Shown here piece after piece: positions 9,790 through 17,492 of a stretch of 64,000 nt of DNA. Under the pieces are notes generated by a model. The model worked only from the letters and a program-made list of their open reading frames with translations. It was not told the DNA's origin and did not search any database. Origin of the DNA: Aureimonas altamirensis. Lineage in GTDB: Bacteria > Pseudomonadota > Alphaproteobacteria > Rhizobiales > Rhizobiaceae. Each line of letters opens with the position of its first letter. The stretch's first letter is position 1. The stretch spans positions 1 through 64,000 of the forward strand of contig NZ_BBWQ01000010.1 of NCBI RefSeq assembly GCF_001463885.1, written 5' to 3'. A program made the position numbers and the translations under genes.

Positions 9790-10764
9790 ATGGTTCAGGG
9801 CCGCGTCGCCGACGCCCCGTCGGAGAACTTCGTCTACCGGATGCTGCCGGCCGCGCTTTGGCCCTATGCACAGCTTGCCCGCTGGGACCGCCCCATCGGG
9901 TGGCAGCTTCTGCTGTGGCCCTGCCTGTGGAGCGCGACGCTGGCCCCGCAATGGGCGGCGCCGTCGGCGGTGCATACCGGCCTGCCGAGCTTCCTTCATC
10001 TGCTGCTGTTTCTGGTCGGCGCCGTCGCGATGCGGGGTGCGGGCTGCACCTACAACGACCTCGTCGACCACGAGATCGACAATCAGGTGGCGCGCACGCG
10101 CTCGCGTCCGCTGCCGTCGGGGCGGGTGTCCCGCCGTCAGGCCAAGCTGTTTCTGGCGGCGCAGCTTCTGGCCGGCTTCCTGGTGCTCATCCAGTTCAAC
10201 AGCTTCTCCATCCTTCTCGGCATCGCCTCGCTTGCAATCGTGGCGATCTACCCCTTCCTGAAGCGTGTCACGGATTGGCCGCAGCTTGGCCTCGGCCTGG
10301 CCTTCTCATGGGGCGCGCTGATGGGCTGGGCCGGCTATTGGGGCTCGCTCACGCTGGCGCCCGTGCTGCTTTATGCCGGCTCGGTGCTGTGGACGATCGG
10401 CTACGACACGATCTACGCGCACCAGGACAGGGAAGATGACGCGCTGGTTGGCGTACGGTCCACCGCGCGGCTTTTCGGCACCAGAACGCGCCCCGCGCTG
10501 ATCGTCCTGTATGGCGGCGCGATGGCGCTGTTTCTTGCCGCCTTCACCATGACGGGCACCGCCACCACCGGGCCTAGCTGGCCGGCCTATGCGGCTTTGG
10601 CCATCGGCGCGGCGCAGATGCTGTGGCAGATCCTGCGGCTCGACATCGACGATGCAGACGAATGCCTGCGGCTTTTCCGCTCCAACAACGTCTTCGGCTG
10701 GATCCTTTTCCTCGGCCTTCTGGCGTCCGCGCTCTGGACGTTGTCCTTCCCATTCGGCGACTGA
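9790..10764 (+). CDS. ubiA: 4-hydroxybenzoate polyprenyltransferase
   Basis: About 324 residues; integral membrane prenyltransferase that attaches the polyprenyl chain to 4-hydroxybenzoate in ubiquinone synthesis. The first Asp-rich motif lies in RGAGCTYNDLVDHEIDNQVA (NDxxDxxxD) and the second in GYDTIYAHQDREDD (YDxxYAxxDxxDD). Seven to nine hydrophobic helices alternate through the protein. Start taken at the ATG at 9790, with AGGAAA about 10 bases upstream; an in-frame ATG at 9763 would add 9 residues. It converges with the alcohol dehydrogenase with only 3 bases between stop codons. Its polyprenyl donor would come from the synthase at 28119. Confidence 0.95.
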   Translation: MVQGRVADAPSENFVYRMLPAALWPYAQLARWDRPIGWQLLLWPCLWSATLAPQWAAPSAVHTGLPSFLHLLLFLVGAVAMRGAGCTYNDLVDHEIDNQVARTRSRPLPSGRVSRRQAKLFLAAQLLAGFLVLIQFNSFSILLGIASLAIVAIYPFLKRVTDWPQLGLGLAFSWGALMGWAGYWGSLTLAPVLLYAGSVLWTIGYDTIYAHQDREDDALVGVRSTARLFGTRTRPALIVLYGGAMALFLAAFTMTGTATTGPSWPAYAALAIGAAQMLWQILRLDIDDADECLRLFRSNNVFGWILFLGLLASALWTLSFPFGD

Positions 10765-10767
10765 CGG

Positions 10768-11844
10768 TCACGGCGTGATCGCCACCTTCAGCACGCCGTC
10801 CCGCTGGTTGGCGAACAGGTCGTAGGCCGCCTCGATATCGTCCAGCTTGTAACGGTGCGTCACCAGGGGCTTCAGGTCGATGCGGCCAGACCCGCACACC
10901 TCCATCAGGCGGCGCATCCGCTCTTTTCCGCCGGGGCAAAGGGTGGATACGATGGAGTAATCGCCAAGGCCGGCGCCGAAGGCCGACAGCGGAATGGACA
11001 GGTCGCCCGAATAGACGCCGAGGCTGGACAGCGTGCCACCGGGGCGCAGAACCTTCAGCGCCGACCCGAAGGTGGATTGTGTGCCCAGCGCCTCGATGGC
11101 GACATCGACGCCGCGCCCGTCGGTCAGCGCCAAGATCTGCTCCGCCGGGTCGCCGGCCTTGAAATCCACCACATGGTCGGCGCCCAGACGGCGTGCGACA
11201 TCCATACGCGCCGGCACCGTGTCCACGCCGATGATCGTGGTGGCGCCCATCAGCTTGGCACCGGCCACGGCGCACAGGCCGATGGGGCCCAGCGCAAACA
11301 CGGCCACCGTGTCGCCGATGCGGACATTGCCGCGCTCCGCGCCGGAGAAGCCCGTCGACATGATATCGGGGCACATCAGCACTTCGTCGTCGGAGAGATG
11401 GTCGGGAATCGGGCTCAGATTGGCGAGCGCGTCCTTCACCAGCACATATTCGGCCTGGCAGCCGTCGATCGTATTGCCGAACTTCCAGCCGCCGGCCACC
11501 TTGAAGCCGTGCCGCTCTGCCGGGCCGTCCTGCGAACCGCAGCCGCAAAGGCACGCATAGGAATGGCCCGAGGGCGTGATGGCGCCGGCAATGACCCGCT
11601 GGCCTTCCCGATAGCCCTTCACCTCGCTGCCGAGCTTTTCGATGATGCCGACGGGTTCGTGCCCGACGGTCAGGCCCTTGGCGACTGGATACTCGCCCTT
11701 CAAAATATGGACGTCCGTGCCGCAGATTGTGGTGGTGGTTATGCGCATCAGCGCATCCAGCGGCCCGACATCCGGTATCGGCTTTTCGTCCAGGACGATC
11801 CGTCCGTTTTCGACAAAGATCGCCGCCTTCATCCTGCCTGCCAT
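10768..11844 (-). CDS. Zinc-dependent secondary alcohol dehydrogenase-type enzyme
   Basis: 358 residues, medium-chain dehydrogenase/reductase. Catalytic zinc ligands by position are Cys41 (ICGTDVH), His62 (GHEP) and Asp160 (CPDIMSTGF), the Cys/His/Asp set of the Clostridium/Thermoanaerobacter isopropanol dehydrogenases rather than the usual Cys/His/Cys. The structural-zinc lobe is replaced by a short SYACLCGCGSQDG loop. The Rossmann motif ALGPIG is followed by Asp208 in GVDTVP, which favours NAD over NADP. The substrate is unknown; a small secondary alcohol or aldehyde is likely. Starts are possible at 11844 (chosen) or 11832. Convergent with ubiA, so no operon partner is evident. Confidence 0.85.
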   Translation of the reverse strand: MAGRMKAAIFVENGRIVLDEKPIPDVGPLDALMRITTTTICGTDVHILKGEYPVAKGLTVGHEPVGIIEKLGSEVKGYREGQRVIAGAITPSGHSYACLCGCGSQDGPAERHGFKVAGGWKFGNTIDGCQAEYVLVKDALANLSPIPDHLSDDEVLMCPDIMSTGFSGAERGNVRIGDTVAVFALGPIGLCAVAGAKLMGATTIIGVDTVPARMDVARRLGADHVVDFKAGDPAEQILALTDGRGVDVAIEALGTQSTFGSALKVLRPGGTLSSLGVYSGDLSIPLSAFGAGLGDYSIVSTLCPGGKERMRRLMEVCGSGRIDLKPLVTHRYKLDDIEAAYDLFANQRDGVLKVAITP

Positions 11845-11912
11845 GGTCCACGCTCCCAACCGGATTCGACGTCCGCAATCATGGGTCGCTGCCGTGGGAT
11901 GGGCAAGCCTAC

Positions 11913-12488
11913 TTATCGGCGCGCGATGATCTCGCTGCCGGAAATGACCATCCGCATCCCGATGCCGCCGGGCTTGCGGCGCACCAGAAAGCGCGGGCGG
12001 CGGCCCTTGTGGTAGTTGCGGCGACGGTCGGCCGGCGAGGCTGCCTTGAGCTTGCCCAGCGTTTCTTCCAGCGCGGTGACGGTGCCATCCGCCTCGACCA
12101 TCAGCATGGGGATGCCGAACATGTTGGACCAGCTACGCCAGTCCGCCGCCACATCGAACAGGTCGGAAGCCACCAGCAGCGGCACGCTGAGGCGCGGATC
12201 GTCGTGCATCAGCTCCAGCGTCACGGTAACGCGACCGCCCTGCTCTTCCATGGCCCGGGCTGCGACGCCCCGGAAGGCGGCGGGTGCCAGCGGAATGGAA
12301 ACGGGCACCATGCTGCCCTCGTAGCAGCGGCGTACGACGGCGCCCCGGCGATCGACGCGGTAGGAGACGGTCTCTTCGCCATCCTTCACGTCGAAGCTGA
12401 CCCGGCGGTCGGCCACGGCGGGATCGAGGCGGATCGGCGTCCGCGTCCAGGCGGGATGCACGGGAACCTTGCCGGAAACGATGCTCAT
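11913..12488 (-). CDS. DUF6101-family conserved protein
   Basis: 191 residues from the ATG at 12488, preceded by AAGAAGG at good spacing; an upstream in-frame ATG at 12515 has no such site. No signal peptide or membrane helix. The sequence is soluble and rich in beta-strand-like stretches (VSYRVDRRGAVVRRCYEGS, VTVTLELMHDDPRL) with a basic C-terminal half (RRRNYHKGRRPRFLVRRKPGG). As I recall it matches a conserved Hyphomicrobiales family of unknown function (DUF6101). The Arg/Lys cluster could bind nucleic acid or polyphosphate, but this is inference. Confidence 0.75.
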   Translation of the reverse strand: MSIVSGKVPVHPAWTRTPIRLDPAVADRRVSFDVKDGEETVSYRVDRRGAVVRRCYEGSMVPVSIPLAPAAFRGVAARAMEEQGGRVTVTLELMHDDPRLSVPLLVASDLFDVAADWRSWSNMFGIPMLMVEADGTVTALEETLGKLKAASPADRRRNYHKGRRPRFLVRRKPGGIGMRMVISGSEIIARR

Positions 12489-12724
12489 CCTGATGTCACC
12501 TTCTTCAGTCGTCACTCAGGCCGGCTTCGATCCGGCCCCTTGTTGCGTCAACTTTTAGGGGCGCCTCGTTGCGAGCCTCTGAAGAAACGGGGTTAAGCGT
12601 TGGTAGCCGAAATCAGGGTTATCGAATGGTGGCCAAAGCCCTGCATTTTAGCGGTTCGGCGGTCAGGTTTCGGTTATCGGCGGGCCGGCCCAGACGCCCG
12701 GCACGACGCCGGAGATCGTCTCGT

Positions 12725-13753
12725 CTACAGACGCCAGGCGCTGGAAATGGACACGGCCATTGCCTGGCCGGCCTCGCGGCGCGTTGCGCTGTAGACCAGC
12801 AGTTCCTGTCCGTCCGGCAGACGCAGCGTCACGCAATAGCGCTCACCCTGGAACACCGCCGTTTCGACGCGGGCGGCGATGCCGTTTGCGTCTTCATGGA
12901 CATGTTCCGGCCGCACCAGGAAGGCCGCCTTCGGCCCCGTGTCTGCGCTCGACAGCATCGCGGCCAGTTGCGGCCAGCCCGGCTGGCGCACCCCGCCCGC
13001 CGGTGCCGACAGATCCAGTATGGCCCCCCGGCCCACCAGATTGCCGACGATGCGCCCTTCGGGCCGCGCATAGAGCGCGTCGGGAGCCGCCACCTGCAGA
13101 AGCCGCCCCTCCGACATCACGGCCACGTCGGTGGCCAGCGCCATCGCTTCCGCCTGATCATGCGTCACATAGATCATGGCGGCTCCGGACCGCTCGTGGA
13201 AAACGCGGAAATTTTCTTCCATCTCGTGGCGCAGATGCCTGTCCAGATTGGCCAGCGGCTCGTCCAGCAGCACCACCGCCGGTTCGGTTACCAGGCAGCG
13301 TGCCAGTGCGACACGCTGGCGCTGGCCGCCCGAAAGGTCTGCCGGGCGCCGGTCCGCCAACTTGTCCAGCCGCACCGCCGCCAGCGCCTCGCCCACCTTC
13401 CGGTCGTATTCGGCGCGCCCGATGCCGCGCACCTTCAGCGGGTATCCGGCATTGTCGGCGACACTCATATGCGGCCACAGCGCATAGGACTGGAACACCA
13501 TCGCCATGCCGCGCCGCTCCGGCGGCACCATGCCGCCCGCATCGGCTAGCCGGCGCTCTCCCAGGAGGATCTCCCCGCCGGTCGGCTGCTCGAAGCCGGC
13601 GATCATGCGCAACACGGTCGTCTTGCCGCATCCGGATGGCCCCAGCAGCGCCAGGAACGCGCCGGGCTTGAGCTCCAGCGACACGCAATCGACGGCCGGG
13701 GGCGCTTCCGGTGAAAACCGCTTGGTGACGCCGTTGAGGATCAGTTTTGCCAT
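12725..13753 (-). CDS. ABC transporter ATP-binding protein (FbpC/PotA-like)
   Basis: 342 residues. Walker A is GPSGCGKTT, the signature LSGGQRQRVALARCL, Walker B VVLLDEPLANLD and the switch His in VTHDQAEAMAL. A C-terminal TOBE-like domain (from about residue 240, AFLVRPEHVHED) is typical of the Fe/polyamine/2-aminoethylphosphonate branch. It energises the permease encoded upstream, whose stop it overlaps by 13 bases. Last gene of the four-gene operon that starts with the phosphohydrolase at 17408. Homology alone suggests ferric iron; the operon context argues for an organophosphorus substrate (see findings). Confidence 0.92.
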   Translation of the reverse strand: MAKLILNGVTKRFSPEAPPAVDCVSLELKPGAFLALLGPSGCGKTTVLRMIAGFEQPTGGEILLGERRLADAGGMVPPERRGMAMVFQSYALWPHMSVADNAGYPLKVRGIGRAEYDRKVGEALAAVRLDKLADRRPADLSGGQRQRVALARCLVTEPAVVLLDEPLANLDRHLRHEMEENFRVFHERSGAAMIYVTHDQAEAMALATDVAVMSEGRLLQVAAPDALYARPEGRIVGNLVGRGAILDLSAPAGGVRQPGWPQLAAMLSSADTGPKAAFLVRPEHVHEDANGIAARVETAVFQGERYCVTLRLPDGQELLVYSATRREAGQAMAVSISSAWRL

Positions 13754-15432
13754 GGAACGGTTCCGCGTGGCAGCCAGCGGCCGCAAAGGTCGAGCAGCAG
13801 CATCAGCGCGGTCACGACGAGGACGACGAGGACAGACAGCGCCGCGGCGAGGTTGAAACTGCCGCTGTCGTCGAGATTGTAGATGACGACGCCGATGGTC
13901 TGCGTGCCCGCCGACCAGAGCAGGGCCGAAACGGTCAGCTCGTTGCAGGCGAACAGGAACACCAGCACCGCGCCCGCCGCCGCCGAAGGCGCGACGAGCG
14001 GCAGGAGGATATCGCGCATCCGGCGGCCGAAGCCGGCGCCCGAAATGCGGGCGGCTTCCTCCAAGACCGGGTCCATCTGGCGGAAGGCGCTGTCCACGGG
14101 TTTCAGCGCCACGGCCAGGAATGACGACAGATAGGCGAGGAGTATGATCCACAAGGTGCCGTAGAGAGACACGCCCAGAAATGGCACGGGCGCCGCGAAC
14201 AGCAGCACGAAGGCGACGGATATGACGATGCCGGGCAACGCATAGGGAACCTCGGTCAGCATGGCCAGAATGCGCGCCAGCGGTCCGCGCCGGCGTGTCA
14301 GAAGATAGGCGGTCAACAGCGCGACGACGCCGAGCGCCACCGCCGCGCCCGCCGCCAGAAGGAACGAGTTGGCAAAGGCCCGCCGGGTTGCCGACTGGCG
14401 AAAGAGCACTTCGCGATAGGCATCGAGCGTCGCCGTGTCCGGCGTCAGCCTGACCCCGTAGGCCGGCGCCAGCGATCCGGCCACGAGCGAGGCGAAGGGC
14501 GCAAACAGCATCAGGGCTACCAGAAGCCACAGGAGTATCTGCAGCGCAAATCCCCAGCGGCCGAGCCTGAATACGGCGCTGGCGCCGGAATGCCCGATGG
14601 TGCGGTAGTCGCGTCCCGCAAGCGCCCGTTCCTGCACCCACAGCCCGGCAAAGGCGATCACCGCGATCAGGGCGGCGATCATGGCGATATCGCCGAAGGT
14701 GCCGGCGCCGAAAGCCGTCAGCCGGCTGTAGATAAGGGTCGGCAAGGTCGCGATCCCGGCGGGCAGCCCCAGAATGGCCGGGATGCCGAAATTGCCGATG
14801 CCCGAAACGAAGGCGATGGCCGCACCGGCCACCAGGCCGGGCGTTGCCAGCGGCAGGACGATATCCCGCAGGACGCGGCCTTTCGAGGCCCCGGACAGAC
14901 GCGCCGCCTCGATGGCATCGCGCGGCAAGGCCAGCAGGCTGGCACGCAAGGTAAGATAGACCAGGGGCGCATGCTGCACCCCGTATAGCAGCGCGATCCC
15001 GCCGACCGAGTAGAGCGGCTGCGGGCTGCCCAGCGGCGGCGCCATGCCGATGGCCTTCAGCAGCGCGCTGGATGGTCCGCTCATGCCGATCCAGGCCAGG
15101 GCCGTCACTTGCGGCGGAATCATCATCGGCAGCATGAAGAGAATGCCGAGGGTGCGCTTGAAGCGCAGGTCGCACAATGTCAGCGCCAGGGCAAAGAGCC
15201 CGCCCAGAAGCACCGAGATCGCCATTCCGCCGGCGGATGTCGTCAGCGTATTGCGGAAGGCGGGCCAAAGCGCCGGGTCCGCCGCCAGCGACGCCAGGCC
15301 GCCACTACCGGCAGAGCGCATGCCAGTTACGCCCAGCCGCAGCAGCGGCAGGGCGCACAGGAACAGGATGGCCCCGGTGACGAAGCCTGTCAGCCAACGC
15401 GGCTCCAGCCGGTTGGCAGGCAATGCGGGCAT
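13741..15432 (-). CDS. ABC transporter permease, fused two-domain FbpB type
   Basis: 563 residues carrying two binding-protein-dependent transport domains in one chain, about six helices each. EAA-type cytoplasmic loops are visible at about residues 195-215 (EAARLSGASKGRVLRDIVLP) and about 460-485 (EEAARISGAGFGRRMRDILL). The tandem arrangement is characteristic of ferric and 2-aminoethylphosphonate importers. Starts 8 bases after the binding-protein stop with AAGGCGC as ribosome-binding site; it overlaps the ATPase gene by 13 bases. Inner-membrane channel of the importer. Confidence 0.93.
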   Translation of the reverse strand: MPALPANRLEPRWLTGFVTGAILFLCALPLLRLGVTGMRSAGSGGLASLAADPALWPAFRNTLTTSAGGMAISVLLGGLFALALTLCDLRFKRTLGILFMLPMMIPPQVTALAWIGMSGPSSALLKAIGMAPPLGSPQPLYSVGGIALLYGVQHAPLVYLTLRASLLALPRDAIEAARLSGASKGRVLRDIVLPLATPGLVAGAAIAFVSGIGNFGIPAILGLPAGIATLPTLIYSRLTAFGAGTFGDIAMIAALIAVIAFAGLWVQERALAGRDYRTIGHSGASAVFRLGRWGFALQILLWLLVALMLFAPFASLVAGSLAPAYGVRLTPDTATLDAYREVLFRQSATRRAFANSFLLAAGAAVALGVVALLTAYLLTRRRGPLARILAMLTEVPYALPGIVISVAFVLLFAAPVPFLGVSLYGTLWIILLAYLSSFLAVALKPVDSAFRQMDPVLEEAARISGAGFGRRMRDILLPLVAPSAAAGAVLVFLFACNELTVSALLWSAGTQTIGVVIYNLDDSGSFNLAAALSVLVVLVVTALMLLLDLCGRWLPRGTVPWQN

Positions 15433-15439
15433 GAGCGCC

Positions 15440-16408
15440 TTACTGGGTTGCGCCGAATATGGCGTTGAATTCCTTCAGATCCTGGTCGGATGCAGCCAGT
15501 GCGGCCGCCGGATCGAACGGCAGGAGCTTGATCTCCTCACGCGCCGGGAAACCCTCCGGCAACGCAATGCCGTCGCGCGCCGGGATGTATCCCAGTTTGG
15601 CCTGCAGCGCCTGCCCCTCCTCCGAGAGGAGATAATCGACGAACTTCTTGGCCGCGTCCACATTGCGCGCGGTGGACAGGATCGCAACCGGCTCGGTCAC
15701 GGCGGAGACGCCCTCCTGCGGGAAGACGAAAGCGACGGGCGCCCCCTTGGCGGCTTCGCGGATCGGCAGATAGTCGACCACCATTCCGTAGGCCTTCTCA
15801 CCGGAGGCAACGGATTTCAGCACCGCGCCGTTGCCGCCGGCCGCCACCGCGCCGTTGTCCTTCAGGCTGCGATAATAATCCCAGCCCAGCTCTGGAACGC
15901 CGGTCAGCGTCTGCGCGTGGATCAGCGCCGCGCCGGACGTGGCCGGGCTCGGCATCGCCACCAGCCCCTTGGCCTCCGGCTTGGCCAGATCAGCCCAGCT
16001 TTGCGGCGTCATTCCGGCGGCCGTGTTGTAGACGATGCCGGTCGTGATCAGCTTGGTGGAGTGGTAGGCGCCATCCGGGTCGTGCAGGCCTTCCGCGTAG
16101 CCCTCGGCCTGCGGCGAAGGATAGGCAAGAAGCTGGCCCGCTTGCTTCATCCGCTCCAGCGTCACGCTGTCGGCGATCAGCAGCACGTCCGGCGCCGGGT
16201 TTCCGGCTTCGATCTCGGCCATCAGGCGCGCCATCAGCTTCGGCGTGCCGTCGCGCACCCACTCGACCTCCAGCCCGGTGGCTTCCTTGAAACCATCGGC
16301 GGTCGCCTGCGCGTCTTCATTGGGCTGGCTCGTATAGAGAACGAGGTCGGCGGCGGAGGCCGCCCCACTCAGGAGGCAGAGCGCCAAGGCGGCGAGAATG
16401 CGGGTCAT
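15440..16408 (-). CDS. Periplasmic substrate-binding protein, Fbp-like but lacking the dityrosine iron site
   Basis: 322 residues from the ATG at 16408 (GGAAG 7 bases upstream). Residues 1-19 are a Sec signal ending AASA, then ADLVLYTSQPNED, the normal start of the FbpA/PF13343 fold. Ferric-binding members coordinate Fe3+ with two adjacent tyrosines just before the PVAF strand; here that stretch is GMVVDYLPIREAAKGAPV (residues 208-224) with a single tyrosine. This weakens an iron assignment. A Pho-box-like repeat lies 49 bases upstream. The phosphohydrolase is the preceding gene and the permease follows by 8 bases. Confidence 0.88.
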   Translation of the reverse strand: MTRILAALALCLLSGAASAADLVLYTSQPNEDAQATADGFKEATGLEVEWVRDGTPKLMARLMAEIEAGNPAPDVLLIADSVTLERMKQAGQLLAYPSPQAEGYAEGLHDPDGAYHSTKLITTGIVYNTAAGMTPQSWADLAKPEAKGLVAMPSPATSGAALIHAQTLTGVPELGWDYYRSLKDNGAVAAGGNGAVLKSVASGEKAYGMVVDYLPIREAAKGAPVAFVFPQEGVSAVTEPVAILSTARNVDAAKKFVDYLLSEEGQALQAKLGYIPARDGIALPEGFPAREEIKLLPFDPAAALAASDQDLKEFNAIFGATQ

Positions 16409-16456
16409 GTCGAACTTCCAGTGCGGTTTCGCGTGGCTGGCAACAACCACAGATCA

Positions 16457-16474
16457 ATGACAGTCATGTAACAG
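16457..16474 (-). promoter_or_regulatory. Pho-box-like direct repeat upstream of the binding-protein gene
   Basis: Read on the minus strand the site is CTGTTAC-ATGA-CTGTCAT, two 7-mers separated by 4 bases, the exact geometry of a PhoB box (consensus CTGTCAT-N4-CTGTCAY). The second half is a perfect match and the first differs at two positions. It spans the stop codon of the phosphohydrolase gene and ends 48 bases before the binding-protein ATG, a normal position for an activator-dependent internal promoter. A clear -10 is not obvious. Confidence 0.6.
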
Positions 16475-17408
16475 CGGTCAGCCGCAATGTCCGCTTTTCC
16501 TCGCGGCCGAAACCGGCAATCTCCATCCGGTCGGCGTGCAGCGTGACGATGGCGTAGGCGCTCGTGTCCGGCGTATCCACCATGCCGCGAAACGTAACGA
16601 AGTGCCGTCCGTCCAGTTCGCCGTAATTGCCGGCATGGTTATGGCCGTTCATCCAGACGGCAAAGCTGCGATGCGACAAGGCGAGGTCGACGAGCTCTTC
16701 GGCGTTCCAGAGATTATGGTCGTTTGGCGGATAGACGGGGTAATGGCAAAGGACGATGGCGCGCTCGCCTGCGGCATCGGCCGCGCCCAGACGCTCGTCC
16801 AGCCAGCGTGTCTGCTCCTCCCCCACCGAGCCGTTCCAGGCTTGCGCGTTCGGTGCGCCGCTTTGCCGCAACCGCGCCAGCCTTTCTGACGCCAGTGCCC
16901 GGCGTTCGCTGCCAGCCGGTGTCGAGAACAGGCTGATGTCGTTGCCGTCCAACACGATGAAGCGCGTACTGCCCTTCGCAAAATCGTACCAGGGGGCGTC
17001 CATGCGCGCCGCCGGGACGACAGAGCCGAGATCGTCTTCCGCAACAGCGAAATCGTGATTGCCAAGGACGAAGCGCGTCTCATGCCGCAGCGCGTCATAG
17101 AGCGGCATGATGGCGCCGAAGCTGTCCCAGTGCCGGTCGATGACATCGCCGAGCGTCGCCACGAACGACAGGTCCTGCGTGTTGAACGACTCGACCGCCT
17201 GTCGAAGCTTGCGCAGCGAGTTGGCATAGTAGCGGCCGGACCGCAGATTCGGCTCGATCGGCGCATATTGCGGATCGGCGACGATACCGAAACGCAGGGG
17301 CTCTGCCCCGGACAGATGCCGTCTGGTAGAGCCGTCCGATACGGCCAGCGCCGGCCCCGCTGCCAGAAGCGTGCCGCCGCCCACCATCAGGTCGCGCCTC
17401 GTTACCAT
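16464..17408 (-). CDS. Exported metallophosphoesterase, ADPRibase-Mn / CDP-alcohol phosphohydrolase-like
   Basis: 314 residues. The N-terminus VTRRDLMVGGG followed by a hydrophobic run and ALA is a Tat-type signal, so the enzyme probably folds in the cytoplasm and acts in the periplasm. Metallophosphatase motifs are complete: FGIVADPQY (D-x-Q), LGDVIDRH, GNHD, CHYPVYP and GHNH. The segment after the first motif, RSGRYYANSLRKL, matches the manganese-dependent ADP-ribose/CDP-alcohol diphosphatase subfamily. First gene of the operon with the ABC importer, 55 bases before the binding-protein start. The likely role is releasing an importable product from a phosphodiester or nucleotide-linked alcohol; the substrate is unknown. 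Confidence 0.85.
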   Translation of the reverse strand: MVTRRDLMVGGGTLLAAGPALAVSDGSTRRHLSGAEPLRFGIVADPQYAPIEPNLRSGRYYANSLRKLRQAVESFNTQDLSFVATLGDVIDRHWDSFGAIMPLYDALRHETRFVLGNHDFAVAEDDLGSVVPAARMDAPWYDFAKGSTRFIVLDGNDISLFSTPAGSERRALASERLARLRQSGAPNAQAWNGSVGEEQTRWLDERLGAADAAGERAIVLCHYPVYPPNDHNLWNAEELVDLALSHRSFAVWMNGHNHAGNYGELDGRHFVTFRGMVDTPDTSAYAIVTLHADRMEIAGFGREEKRTLRLTAVT

Positions 17409-17460
17409 TGCTGCCTGCCCTTGGCTGATTCTCGATTGTGGGCCCTGTTATCGAAGCGCG

Positions 17461-17478
17461 GTGACAGGCAGGTGACGC
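17461..17478 (-). promoter_or_regulatory. Pho-box-like direct repeat upstream of the phosphohydrolase gene
   Basis: On the minus strand the site is GCGTCAC-CTGC-CTGTCAC, two 7-mers with a 4-base spacer. The second is a full match to the PhoB half-site and the first keeps GTCA. It ends 53 bases before the ATG at 17408, and GATAAC lies 8 bases further on as a possible -10. The same bases can also pair weakly as a hairpin, so a terminator role for the upstream oxidase gene cannot be excluded. Confidence 0.5.
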
Positions 17479-17492
17479 CTGCGACCTGAAAT

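Noticed and set aside
12489-12724. Search for an RNA gene in the gap between DUF6101 and the ABC ATPase gene
   Set aside because: No cloverleaf, riboswitch core or strong terminator was found.
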